Of a stretch of 64,000 nucleotides of DNA, positions 42,119-50,179 are shown one piece after another. A program made the translations under genes and the position numbers. Numbering within the stretch: the first letter of the stretch is position 1; each line of letters begins with the position of its first letter. Source of the DNA: an uncultured bacterium (GTDB taxonomy: Bacteria > Elusimicrobiota > Elusimicrobia > Elusimicrobiales > Elusimicrobiaceae); NCBI GenBank assembly GCA_949297775.1, contig CASFTM010000004.1:122852-186851 (forward strand), written 5' to 3'. Below the pieces are notes generated by a model. It had not been told where the DNA came from and made no database searches. It worked only from the letters and a program-made list of their open reading frames with translations.

Positions 42119-42148
42119 CTTTCAAAAAGTCTCCGAAGTTTGTTTAAT

Positions 42149-42185
42149 GCAAAGCCCCGCCGCGGTAACCCGGGTGGGGCTTTGC
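42149..42185 (+). terminator. Hairpin after the ankyrin lipoprotein gene
   Basis: GCAAAGCCCC/GGGGCTTTGC forms a 10-bp perfect stem around a 17-nt loop. No T run follows on the plus strand. Confidence 0.5.
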
Positions 42186-42200
42186 GAATAAAACGTAATT

Positions 42201-42209
42201 TGCTATAAT
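42201..42209 (+). promoter_or_regulatory. Original tRNA-Val promoter, now before a truncated tRNA
   Basis: TTTGCTATAAT is a TGN-extended consensus -10, 24 nt before the tRNA 5' end. After island insertion it drives only the 5' half of the tRNA. Confidence 0.65.
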
Positions 42210-42233
42210 AGAAAAGTATTCAAACCGATTTAA

Positions 42234-42272
42234 GCCCAGTTGGCGCAGCGGTAGCGCGTTCCCTTGACATGG
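42234..42272 (+). repeat. Island attachment repeat (left): 5' half of tRNA-Val
   Basis: These 39 bp are identical to 50102-50140 and cover the tRNA from base 1 through the anticodon GAC to the start of the anticodon 3' stem. Sequence then diverges into the island. Similarity extends about 7 bp upstream with one mismatch. Confidence 0.92.
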
Positions 42273-42306
42273 AGACATGCAAAATCAGTTTTTAACCGCT
42301 TATTAG

Positions 42307-42338
42307 TCCTCGTTCTACGACGAGGATTTTGCTTTTTA
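42307..42338 (+). terminator. Island-borne terminator downstream of the tRNA half
   Basis: TCCTCGT/ACGAGGA forms a 7-bp stem with a 6-nt loop followed by TTTTGCTTTTT. It would end the transcript from the orphaned tRNA promoter about 125 nt after its start. Confidence 0.75.
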
Positions 42339-42369
42339 TACCTCACTGATAACCGCCTTGAAAATGGGC

Positions 42370-42389
42370 AAGTGTCCAAAAAGTGTCCA
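42370..42389. repeat. 20-bp repeat, left copy (candidate integrase arm site)
   Basis: AAGTGTCCAAAAAGTGTCCA consists of two AGTGTCCA boxes 11 bp apart. An identical copy in the same orientation lies at 49932-49951 near the other end. Confidence 0.8.
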
Positions 42390-42431
42390 TTTCTGCATAA
42401 AATCGTACCTAAAATGGACTTTTGGCAAGCA

Positions 42432-43451
42432 TTACGCTTTACCTTGGGGCGTATTCATACAAGCAATAACTTCTTTCAGATATTCCGGGCTTAAATGAGC
42501 GTAGCGGTTGGTCATACGTGGCGTGGTATGTCCTAAAATACCTTGTAAATTGGACATAGACCCATTATGTACCCGGAATGTCGTTGCAAACGTATGTCGC
42601 AGGTCATGAAACGTCAGCCCTTTTAATCCGGCTTTATCTTTAGCACGCTTAAAGGCACTCTCAAACGCACTTACCTTCATAGTAAATACCTTGCCGGACT
42701 TCTTCGGTCCAATTTCCAGTAGTAACGCTTTTAAGTTGTCAGACATAGGCACAATACGTTTTTGACGGGTTTTGGATTGAAGGATATAAATAACTCCTAA
42801 ACCCATATCCACATTAGACCAATCAAGGTCAAAGATTTCCCTTCTTCTCATGCCGGAATGAAGGGCAAACCGTACAATTTGTTGAGCTTGTTTGTTTTTG
42901 CAATACTGGAACAATTGTGTTAATTTATCATTACCCCAATATGCCTCACGGTTATTATCTTCCGGCTTCTTAGTTACTACTACGCACGGGTTTTTACCGT
43001 TCCACAAGTCATGCTTGATACCATATTCTATAACAGCTCCTAACACAGCAAAATAACGGTTACATGTACTGCTTTTGAGTCCCTTGTTTTTGATTCCACC
43101 TTTGGTTAATAATTCATTATAGAACTGCTGTAACTTTGTACTGGTTAAATCTTTCATCTTAACATTACCAAATTTATCTTTGCAGATTTTCCACATGGAC
43201 TTTGCCGAACGCCCCGGAAGTTCTTTCCCGTGAAGTTCCCAATAGGCATCTGCTAGTTGTCCATACGTTACTTTTAAGGTGCGACGTTCCGGAAAGAAAA
43301 CATCATCTTCTTTTTCTTTCATTAGGCGTGTAGCTACTTCCACAGCGTATTTCTTTGTGCCATGTATTTTCTTACGCCACCGCTTACCTTCACTATCACG
43401 GAAGTCAATAAGATACACTTTGCCTTTTTCAATTTCCTTCACATGCTTCAT
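42432..43451 (-). CDS. int: Tyrosine recombinase / phage-type integrase
   Basis: The 339-residue site-specific recombinase has an N-terminal arm-binding-like region (residues 1-60), a core-binding SAM-like domain (about 65-165) and a catalytic domain. The active-site residues are visible: Arg in LHSGMRRREIFDL (near 205), HDLRHTFAT (near 281) and GHTTPRMTNRYAHLS with the nucleophile Tyr (near 313). It should catalyse insertion at, and excision from, tRNA-Val. The gene reads towards the left end of the element. The ATG at 43451 has only a weak GGGTGT ribosome binding site. Confidence 0.93.
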   Translation of the reverse strand: MKHVKEIEKGKVYLIDFRDSEGKRWRKKIHGTKKYAVEVATRLMKEKEDDVFFPERRTLKVTYGQLADAYWELHGKELPGRSAKSMWKICKDKFGNVKMKDLTSTKLQQFYNELLTKGGIKNKGLKSSTCNRYFAVLGAVIEYGIKHDLWNGKNPCVVVTKKPEDNNREAYWGNDKLTQLFQYCKNKQAQQIVRFALHSGMRRREIFDLDWSNVDMGLGVIYILQSKTRQKRIVPMSDNLKALLLEIGPKKSGKVFTMKVSAFESAFKRAKDKAGLKGLTFHDLRHTFATTFRVHNGSMSNLQGILGHTTPRMTNRYAHLSPEYLKEVIACMNTPQGKA

Positions 43452-43577
43452 ATCACACCCATCTACTCTTTACTTCACTTTGCTTCTCAATAATTATCAA
43501 TATATACCAATATATATAAGTATAATACATAAACTATCAATAGTCAATAGCTATTTATGATTTTCAATACCCCAATG

Positions 43578-43592
43578 TGTTATAATATAACC
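43578..43592 (+). promoter_or_regulatory. Leaderless-type promoter of the ribbon-helix-helix gene
   Basis: TGTTATAAT is a TGN-extended -10 (43581-43586) that ends exactly 6 nt before the ATG at 43593. No Shine-Dalgarno is present. Confidence 0.6.
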
Positions 43593-43745
43593 ATGGAAAA
43601 ACAGACCCCTAAGAAAACAAATCCAACTATTGCTTTTGTGGCTACCCCGGAAATCGTGCAAGCCCTTGAGAAACGCTCTAAAACGGAAGAACGTAGTATT
43701 TCGTGGCTCATTCGTAAGGCATTAGAAGCGTACTTGCACATTTAA
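43593..43745 (+). CDS. Small ribbon-helix-helix (CopG-like) DNA-binding protein
   Basis: The 50-residue protein MEKQTPKKTN... has a beta strand IAFVATPEI and two helices (VQALEKRSKTEE, SISWLIRKALEAYL), the CopG/Arc-like pattern. Such proteins often repress their own element's integrase or replication gene. The ATG at 43593 is chosen because a consensus -10 ends 6 nt upstream; an in-frame ATG 36 bp earlier would precede the promoter. It lies between the divergent integrase and the convergent xis-rep pair. Confidence 0.7.
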   Translation: MEKQTPKKTNPTIAFVATPEIVQALEKRSKTEERSISWLIRKALEAYLHI

Positions 43746-43836
43746 TCACACCTGGATTGCTTTACAACCTGCACAAAGGGTGTTTAGACCCTTAATTGTG
43801 AGCCAAAACAGGCCCTCTGTGCAGTTTTACTTGGCT

Positions 43837-44007
43837 TTACAGGTTATTTACCCACTCTTCTATTTCACGGACAATAAATAACAATTTACGTCCGATTTTC
43901 TTTACACACTTTGGTGGGATAATACCCATACTTTTCCAAGTATAGACCGTTCCCGGTGTGGTTCGCAGGTACTCTGCCAATTCTTCTACAGTCATTAATT
44001 CTTCCAT
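43837..44007 (-). CDS. Excisionase-like helix-turn-helix protein
   Basis: The 56-residue protein MEELMTVEELAEYLRTTPGTVYTWKSMGIIP (in parts) is a winged MerR-like HTH_17 module, the usual fold of excisionase-family proteins. The hydrophobic C-terminus LLFIVREIEEWV completes the wing. GGAG lies 8 nt before the ATG at 44007; a longer frame upstream enters the rep gene end and lacks similarity. Its place beside the integrase fits a directionality factor that favours excision. Confidence 0.8.
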   Translation of the reverse strand: MEELMTVEELAEYLRTTPGTVYTWKSMGIIPPKCVKKIGRKLLFIVREIEEWVNNL

Positions 44008-44027
44008 TTTTGCTTCTCCGTACTTAA

Positions 44028-45143
44028 TTACCCCAAAGGGGTTGAAATAAACAGCTCCACTATTGCTAGTAGTACTGGGGCAAAAAGACATGTATCTGAT
44101 TCAGTTACTATCTCTTTGCGGGTTAATTCATCTAAATCCGTGTTACTTAGTGGATTTAATTCTTGTACTGCTTTCATAAACGTCTCCTTAAACACAGCCA
44201 GACAATGCACATCTTCCAACTGTAGCTTTTCAAATCTTTGTATGAACTCTCTAGCTCTTCGCTTACCTAACTTCTTTTCTATTATCTGCCGGACATCTTC
44301 TACACCTACATATACACAAGACATCACATGCAGCATATCAGTCAGTAATGACCGTGTGTTTTCGTATTCCTTCTGGTCTAGCCACATACGAACTTTATCC
44401 AGTGCTTTGGCTTTGTCCGGTACGTGCCAGTGTTGTACGGTCTTTTCCAGATTCTTTTGCAGTACAGCTCTGACTACATTTTCCTGGGATAAGTCCTTCA
44501 AACAGCAGGATTCCACCGACACACTACACACCTTTAATTCCCGGTCAATTTCTTTAGCAGTCTTGAGCGAACACTCCAACCGATAGAACGTACCGGGAAG
44601 ATTATTGAGTATATCCTTTAATTCATCCTCATTCCGTTTATCCTGCAGTATCTCAGCCGTCTTGTTATAGAAACACACTTTGCGACGTTTTAAGGAGCCA
44701 GCAGCCATGTGCCCATCATCTGTATAGAACGTGAACGCTTGCCTATAATGACCGCCACGATGTTGTTCTTGTAAGCAAGACCACATTGTTTGACTACTAA
44801 ACGGCAAATAACACACCTTGGCATAATCAATCCGGTACACATGAGCATAAAACAGGATAGCCGGACAGGTTAACACGTGAGCTTTGTTCAGTAACGTATT
44901 TAGCCGAAGCAGGACTTGTGGTATATCACTGGGAACTATTTCATACAAGTTTTGTCCACACCATACCTTACTTGGACTGAACTCTATCTTTAACCTTTCA
45001 TCCGGCAGCAGCTCTAATGCAGGGAAGTAGTCCTTCTGTTTCCGTAAATACTTCCAATTAGCTTCAATATCATCCACACATGCCTTGGAACTTAACTCAA
45101 ACTCTGCATACGGTTGCAGTAATAAACCGACGGTATTAATCAT
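44028..45143 (-). CDS. Candidate phage-type replication initiator
   Basis: The protein has 371 residues from the ATG at 45143 (AGG 7 nt upstream); a TTG 51 bp earlier is possible. I do not recognise it with certainty. The stretch VCFYNKTAEILQDKR (near 155), followed by GTFYRLECSLKT (near 185), resembles the YNKxxE and RLE motifs of filamentous-phage gpII/CRI-type and replication-initiation-factor proteins that nick DNA for rolling-circle replication. The C-terminal half is helical with several Cys. The 869-bp non-coding block upstream is a plausible origin. Confidence 0.5.
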   Translation of the reverse strand: MINTVGLLLQPYAEFELSSKACVDDIEANWKYLRKQKDYFPALELLPDERLKIEFSPSKVWCGQNLYEIVPSDIPQVLLRLNTLLNKAHVLTCPAILFYAHVYRIDYAKVCYLPFSSQTMWSCLQEQHRGGHYRQAFTFYTDDGHMAAGSLKRRKVCFYNKTAEILQDKRNEDELKDILNNLPGTFYRLECSLKTAKEIDRELKVCSVSVESCCLKDLSQENVVRAVLQKNLEKTVQHWHVPDKAKALDKVRMWLDQKEYENTRSLLTDMLHVMSCVYVGVEDVRQIIEKKLGKRRAREFIQRFEKLQLEDVHCLAVFKETFMKAVQELNPLSNTDLDELTRKEIVTESDTCLFAPVLLAIVELFISTPLG

Positions 45144-45772
45144 AACTTGCCTACTTTTTACAGCTTTAACTGTTCTTAACTTTCCTACTATCAATCTATC
45201 TGTTCTATTTTTGTTGCCAATCAGTATTTCTGTTTAGACCCTTCTATATACAACCTATGTGTTCTATTTTTAGGCAGGTTAAGCTCTGTGCCGTCGTAGA
45301 AAGCTCAATCAGCATGAAGTGATGTAAGCCTGTCAGACACCGTAAATACGCCCACTCTCGCCAACTTTGCTGCAAAAATTGATTATTGAGATACAGAAAC
45401 ACCTAACAAACCAGGTGTCTTATGCGTGATGACAGTATTTGGAAATTGCTAATTCCCAGGGGAATTTTGAGCATATATTACAGACCGATTGACCTGTATT
45501 GATGATGAAGCTAAAAAGACGTGTAAAGTAACCTAGTGAACAAACTAACTACTAAGACACTTACACATTAACCCAATGAACCCGTATGATTGCTTATGGT
45601 TTTAATGAGGTAAGAAAGACTGTGAAGATACACATTAATAACCCATACCCTATTAATCATAAATCAGTGTAAAGAGTACATAGCTACTAATGAACACATA
45701 CCAACACAACAGTACGTAACAGATGGATTCAGTATTAATAGTATGTGTAATGACTAACACTAATAATACTAT

Positions 45773-45862
45773 TGTGGCAGGAGAGGTGCGAGAGCACGAG
45801 CAGTGCGAACACAGACCAAGTCGCCAAGCGTGCGTTAGCACACGCAGGCGGCACCTGCCACA
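45773..45862. other. Nested inverted repeats forming a possible three-way junction
   Basis: The outer arms TGTGGCAGG and CCTGCCACA (9 bp, perfect) enclose a GTGC-GAGA-GCAC hairpin with a GNRA-type loop and a second hairpin built on GCGTG/CACGC inside GCC/GGC. The block is GC-rich in an AT-rich element. It could be a replication or packaging hairpin or a small structured RNA. Confidence 0.6.
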
Positions 45863-45964
45863 GATACAAGGCATATGTTCTACCGGATTTATCCGTGCGG
45901 AATTGTTAGACAGCATACTTTGCACAGTTTGCCTAAAATTGCTTGTTTGCAAATAATCCGTATT

Positions 45965-45973
45965 TGTTATAAT
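45965..45973 (+). promoter_or_regulatory. Promoter of the restriction-modification gene
   Basis: TTTGTTATAAT is a TGN-extended consensus -10, 40 nt before the ATG, giving a normal leader with a ribosome binding site. Confidence 0.7.
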
Positions 45974-46012
45974 GACTATAAGAGCTTTTGACGCTTGTCA
46001 GGGAGAAGGGTC

Positions 46013-49000
46013 ATGCAAAAATACAAGGAACTGTTGCGTGTTCTAGGTTTTCAACCGAAAGAAAACGCCGTTGATGTGTATGCAAAAACGTACCCTAACC
46101 ACCGATACGTAATAGAGGTGGACTTCCAGAAAGAACAAATCAATTACGGTCCTCTTATCAAAAGCGAATCCAAAACCACACAAAATTTCTCTCAAGCGGA
46201 AAACTGGGTCGTGTTGGAGTGTGTAGACCGTCTTTTGACCAAAGGATATGCTCCAGACCGTCTCATATTAGAAAAGACATGGCCTGCCGGACATGGTACT
46301 TCTGGTCGTCTTGATGTGTGCGTGCTTCGGGAAAAAGAAGATTCGGAATACTTACTCATTGAATGTAAAACCTACGGTAAGGAATTTGATAAAGCAGTTA
46401 CCAAGATGAATAAGGACGGGGACCAACTGTTTACCTATTTCAAATTTAGCAATAAAGCTGATGTCATTATGCTTTACACCTCAGAACTGCAAGGCCAGAA
46501 GGTTGTTTATAAAAATGAGATTGTAAAGATAGAGGATGACTACAGAGCCGGAGACGTAAAGGATTTCTACGAAAAGTGGAACAAGTTGACCAAAGATAAC
46601 GGTATTTTTGAATCATGGGTCAGCCCGTATTGCTTTGCGAATAAGGCATTGATAAAAAGTCAGTTAAAGCCTATCAATCAAGAAGATTCCGGTTTTATCT
46701 TCAATCGTTTTCTTGAAATTCTACGGCACAATGTCGTGTCGGATAAGGGAAACGCGTTTAATAAGATTTTCACGCTGTTCTTGTGTAAAGTGTATGATGA
46801 AACTTCCAAAGAAGATGATGAGGAATTGGACTTCCAGTGGAAAGAAGGGGTAGACGACCATGTATCGTTTCAGCTCCGTTTAACCGACCTTTACAAAAAA
46901 GGGATGCAGGTGTTCTTGTCCCGTACCGTTAGTGATTTTGACGAATCTGAATTTGATAACAAGTACAAACATTTATCCCAAGAAACTAAAGCCGAGCTGT
47001 TGAAAGAAATCAATATGCTCCGTTTGGAAAAGAACAACGAATTTGCCATTAAAGAAGTATACGACCATGATTCTTTTGTGGAAAATGCCAAAATCATTAA
47101 AGAAGTGGTAGAACTGCTACAGGGATACAAAATACGTTACAATAAACGTCAACAGTACTTATCGGACTTCTTTGAACTCCTACTCACTACAGGTCTGAAA
47201 CAAGAAGCCGGACAGTTTTTTACACCTGTTCCCGTGGCCCAGTTTATCATTAAAAGTTTACCGTTGGAAGAAACGATTGACAAAACGCTCTCATCCAAGA
47301 CCGGAGACCTGCTGCCGTATATGATTGATTACGCAGCCGGAAGTGGCCACTTTATTACCGAGTACATGCACGAGGTTCAAGACATTATCAATAAAAAGAG
47401 TCCGACACACTACATAGAACGTACTAAAAAGCAGCTAAATTACTGGCAAAGTGCCAATTACGAGTGGGCTACTGATTACGTATATGGTATAGAAAAGGAC
47501 TACCGTCTTGTAAAGGTCGGTAAAGTTGGGTGCTACTTGCACGGAGACGGCCTTGCTAATGTCATTTTAAGCGACGGGTTGGGAAACTTTGCAAATACCA
47601 AAGATTATAAACGTAAACTCCGCAAGAAACAAAATGACGGGCAGCAAGACAATCAGCAATTTGATATTTTACTGAGTAATCCACCGTATTCTGTGGCTGC
47701 TTTTCGGCAAACCACGCGGGATTATTATACCGAAAAAGACTTTGACCTTTACCAATACCTTACCGATAACAGCTCTGAAATTGAATGTTTATTTGTAGAG
47801 AGAATGAAACAGCTGTTAAAAGACGGTGGACTAGCCGGAATCATCTTGCCTAGTTCCATTTTGACTAATGGCGGTATTTATACCAAAACGCGTGAACTGC
47901 TTTTGAAATACTTTGAATTTGTGGCTATTACCGAACTGGGCTCTAATACCTTCATGGCTACGGGAACAAATACAGTAGTCCTGTTCTTACGCCGCCGAAA
48001 CAATTACGAATATGTAAACTTACAACAATCTGTAGACAAGTTTTTCAATACACATACTGACGGTAATATCAACGGGATTGAACACCCAGTTGAAAAGTAC
48101 ATTAACCACGTTTGGGAAGGCCTTACCCTTGACGACTACCTTACCTTGTTGAACAAACAGCCCAACGAAAAAGTCCAAAAGCACGACTTGTACCGTGAGT
48201 ATAAGCAGAAGCTAAAAGTCAAAAAAGAACAGGATTTCTGGAACAAGGTGTTGTCTTTAGAGAAAGAAAAACTATTTTACTTCGTTTTAGTCTATCCGCA
48301 GCAGTTGGTTGTGGTACGTACCGGGGAAAAAGATGCTGAGAAACGATTCTTGGGGTATGAGTTCTCCAATCGTCGCGGAGCAGAGGGGATTCACGCTATT
48401 CAACGTGGAAAGTCTATAGAGGAGTGTACGCGGTTGTTTGATGCTCATTCTTTTGATAATCCACAAAAAGCAAGCACGTACATCTATAAGGCCTTTAAAG
48501 GGGATACGGCTTGCCCGATTGATGATACGCTGCAAAAGAACATATTCCGAGTTGACCTTGTGGATATGATGCCTTTTGACCGTGCTGATTTTGAAAAGAC
48601 GATTAACACAAAGATTAAAAGAAAATTAAAGATTCAGACTAAGTGGCCTTTGATTCCCTTGGCAAGGTTGGAGAGTGAAGGAAGTATTAAGTTCTTCCGT
48701 GGGCAAGGTCTTACTAAAGATAATTTAGATGACAAAGGGCAATACAAGTGTATTTTGTATGGCGAACTTTATACAAAGTATATTTCCCCAATTATTACCA
48801 ATGTAATTAGTCGGACAAACGTAAAAACGAAGGTTTTATCGCAGACGGGTGATGTGTTAGTCCCTGCAACTACTACGGCAGATGCTATGGGTATTTCAAT
48901 AGGTCGCGCGATTTCCGAGGATAACATACAAATAGGAGGAGACATTAATATCATACGAACACAAAATCGTATTGTGTTAGCGGAATATCTTGCTATATTA

Positions 49001-49756
49001 TTGTGTACCAGTCTGAAGAAAACACTTGCTCAATATGTAACGGGCACGAACATTTTGCATCTATCAAATGAAAACATACGCACTTTGAAAGTTCCATTAC
49101 CACCCCGAGATGTGCAGCAGCAAATCGTGGATGAAATAGAAAAAGTAGAAATCGCATCCACGAAGATAAAGCAAGATATAGCGCAGTGTAATCAGCAGAT
49201 TCGGTCTTTGTTACGGAATTTATATACCCATGCTAAAGCCCGTATCAAATTAGGGGACACAGATGTCTTTGACTTGTGTATTGGTAAACGTGTTTTGGCA
49301 GGAGATATGAATCCGCAAGGTGTGTTGCCTGTATATAGTGCCAATGTGTTTGAACCCTTTGGCAGAATTGATAAGCACTTATTAACCAACTTTGACTGTG
49401 CGTCTGTCGTGTGGGGTATAGATGGGGATTGGATGGTCAATGTATTCCCCAAAAGATTTGAGTTCTATCCTACAGACCACTGTGGATTTATTCGGTTAAA
49501 AAAGGACAATATCATCCTTGAGAAATATCTGTGTTTTGCCTTAGAACAAGAAGGTAAAGAAATAGGGTTTTCACGTACTAAAAGAGCATCTATTGACCGT
49601 ATTGCTGGCATTGCTATTCCCTTGCCAGATTTCAAAGACCAACAACGCATAGTAGCTGAAGTAGAAACACTGGAACAACAGATTGAGCAAGCTCAAACCA
49701 TTATTAAACAATCTGAACAGCAGAAACAGGCTATCTTAGATAAGTACCTCAAATAA
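46013..49756 (+). CDS. Single-chain restriction-modification-specificity protein (type IIG/fused type I-like)
   Basis: The 1247-residue protein combines three activities. Residues about 90-130 hold a PD-(D/E)xK nuclease pattern: GRLDVCVL then LLIECKTYG. Residues about 380-620 are an N6-adenine methyltransferase with GQFFTPVPVAQF (near 401), motif I DYAAGSGHF (near 437) and motif IV SNPPY (near 555). From about 877 two HsdS-like recognition domains follow (WPLIPLARLESEG; IKLGDTDVFDL near 1078), each with a helical spacer; the first ends QQQIVDEIEKVE and the second QQRIVAEVETLE. GGAGAAGG precedes the ATG at 46013. No helicase domain is seen, so cleavage close to the site is expected. It is the island's defence cargo. 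Confidence 0.85.
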   Translation: MQKYKELLRVLGFQPKENAVDVYAKTYPNHRYVIEVDFQKEQINYGPLIKSESKTTQNFSQAENWVVLECVDRLLTKGYAPDRLILEKTWPAGHGTSGRLDVCVLREKEDSEYLLIECKTYGKEFDKAVTKMNKDGDQLFTYFKFSNKADVIMLYTSELQGQKVVYKNEIVKIEDDYRAGDVKDFYEKWNKLTKDNGIFESWVSPYCFANKALIKSQLKPINQEDSGFIFNRFLEILRHNVVSDKGNAFNKIFTLFLCKVYDETSKEDDEELDFQWKEGVDDHVSFQLRLTDLYKKGMQVFLSRTVSDFDESEFDNKYKHLSQETKAELLKEINMLRLEKNNEFAIKEVYDHDSFVENAKIIKEVVELLQGYKIRYNKRQQYLSDFFELLLTTGLKQEAGQFFTPVPVAQFIIKSLPLEETIDKTLSSKTGDLLPYMIDYAAGSGHFITEYMHEVQDIINKKSPTHYIERTKKQLNYWQSANYEWATDYVYGIEKDYRLVKVGKVGCYLHGDGLANVILSDGLGNFANTKDYKRKLRKKQNDGQQDNQQFDILLSNPPYSVAAFRQTTRDYYTEKDFDLYQYLTDNSSEIECLFVERMKQLLKDGGLAGIILPSSILTNGGIYTKTRELLLKYFEFVAITELGSNTFMATGTNTVVLFLRRRNNYEYVNLQQSVDKFFNTHTDGNINGIEHPVEKYINHVWEGLTLDDYLTLLNKQPNEKVQKHDLYREYKQKLKVKKEQDFWNKVLSLEKEKLFYFVLVYPQQLVVVRTGEKDAEKRFLGYEFSNRRGAEGIHAIQRGKSIEECTRLFDAHSFDNPQKASTYIYKAFKGDTACPIDDTLQKNIFRVDLVDMMPFDRADFEKTINTKIKRKLKIQTKWPLIPLARLESEGSIKFFRGQGLTKDNLDDKGQYKCILYGELYTKYISPIITNVISRTNVKTKVLSQTGDVLVPATTTADAMGISIGRAISEDNIQIGGDINIIRTQNRIVLAEYLAILLCTSLKKTLAQYVTGTNILHLSNENIRTLKVPLPPRDVQQQIVDEIEKVEIASTKIKQDIAQCNQQIRSLLRNLYTHAKARIKLGDTDVFDLCIGKRVLAGDMNPQGVLPVYSANVFEPFGRIDKHLLTNFDCASVVWGIDGDWMVNVFPKRFEFYPTDHCGFIRLKKDNIILEKYLCFALEQEGKEIGFSRTKRASIDRIAGIAIPLPDFKDQQRIVAEVETLEQQIEQAQTIIKQSEQQKQAILDKYLK

Positions 49757-49931
49757 CCTGTCATCCTTTGCTTTATCCTTTCCAGGTCCTTATGTTGCAC
49801 GCAGACGGTTGTTTGGATTGCGTACAGCATAAAGCAAACTCCAATTCGGCGAAAAAGTCCTATATTTTTACAGTATGGCAAGATGTCCACAATTTTCCCG
49901 ACGTAATGTGTTAAACATGGACCGCAAAGCG

Positions 49932-49951
49932 AAGTGTCCAAAAAGTGTCCA
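49932..49951. repeat. 20-bp repeat, right copy (candidate integrase arm site)
   Basis: Identical in sequence and orientation to 42370-42389. It lies 150 bp inside the right attachment core. Confidence 0.8.
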
Positions 49952-50078
49952 AAATATATCCCAAATGGTTCAATTTGGTTCAACTTCATTTAAAATAAAC
50001 ACCCTACAAAGTTAATGCTAAGACTCAACCCAAAAGCCTAATTTCTCAGACGTAAAACTTTTCTTATCGTGCTAGATT

Positions 50079-50087
50079 TGGTATAAT
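50079..50087 (+). promoter_or_regulatory. Island-borne promoter of tRNA-Val
   Basis: TTTGGTATAAT is a TGN-extended -10, 14 nt before the tRNA. It lies inside the element and supports the restored tRNA. Confidence 0.6.
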
Positions 50088-50101
50088 AATTTTAGATTTA
50101 C

Positions 50102-50140
50102 GCCCAGTTGGCGCAGCGGTAGCGCGTTCCCTTGACATGG
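50102..50140 (+). repeat. Island attachment repeat (right)
   Basis: Identical to 42234-42272. This copy is part of the complete tRNA-Val. Confidence 0.92.
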
Positions 50141-50176
50141 GAAAGGCCACAGGTTCGATCCCTGTACTGGGCACCA
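50102..50176 (+). tRNA. tRNA-Val (anticodon GAC), restored at the island junction
   Basis: This 75-nt gene has acceptor GCCCAGT/ACTGGGC, discriminator A and encoded CCA. The D arm contains GCGCAGCGGTAGCGC, the anticodon stem TTCCC/GGGAA surrounds TTGACAT, and the T arm is CAGGTTCGATCCCTG. Bases 1-39 duplicate the left attachment repeat. Confidence 0.95.
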
Positions 50177-50179
50177 TTT

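Larger units (their letters stand above)
42119..42431. other. Junction region: terminator, tRNA-Val promoter, tRNA half, island end
   Basis: This 313-bp stretch has no protein gene. In order it contains a hairpin (42149-42185), the tRNA-Val promoter (42204-42209), the truncated tRNA (42234-42272), an island-borne terminator (42307-42338) and the left 20-bp repeat (42370-42389). Confidence 0.85.
45144..46012. other. 869-bp island region without a supported gene; possible origin or RNA
   Basis: Short frames on both strands here lack ribosome binding sites and coding character. The region is AT-rich and includes two copies of TGTTCTATTTTT (near 45200-45270), an ACACCT/AGGTGT inverted repeat (45399-45418), a GC-rich multi-stem structure (45773-45862) and a promoter for the restriction-modification gene. 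Confidence 0.65.
49757..50101. other. Right end of the island, no gene seen
   Basis: This 345-bp stretch contains the right 20-bp repeat (49932-49951), a further TGTCCA box near 49895, a GGTTCAA direct repeat (near 49966-49980) and the promoter now serving tRNA-Val. No terminator for the restriction gene is obvious. Confidence 0.7.
42234..50140. mobile_element. tRNA-Val integrative element, about 7.9 kb
   Basis: The element is bounded by 39-bp direct repeats of tRNA-Val. It carries a tyrosine integrase next to the left end, a ribbon-helix-helix protein, an excisionase-like protein, a replication-initiator candidate, a structured non-coding block and a single-chain restriction-modification gene as cargo. 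Base composition is visibly more AT-rich than the flanks. No conjugation, capsid or packaging genes are visible, so it would be mobilised by helper functions or behave as a satellite or small integrative plasmid. Confidence 0.88.

Noticed and set aside
45653..45956. Overlapping short frames on both strands in the island gap
   Set aside because: No ribosome binding sites are present, and both frames run through the nested inverted repeats and contain Cys/Arg-rich low-quality sequence.
46013..49756. BREX/PglX or classical type I HsdM reading of the large island protein
   Set aside because: No helicase, PglZ or separate HsdR/HsdS genes are present, and nuclease and recognition domains are fused in the same chain.
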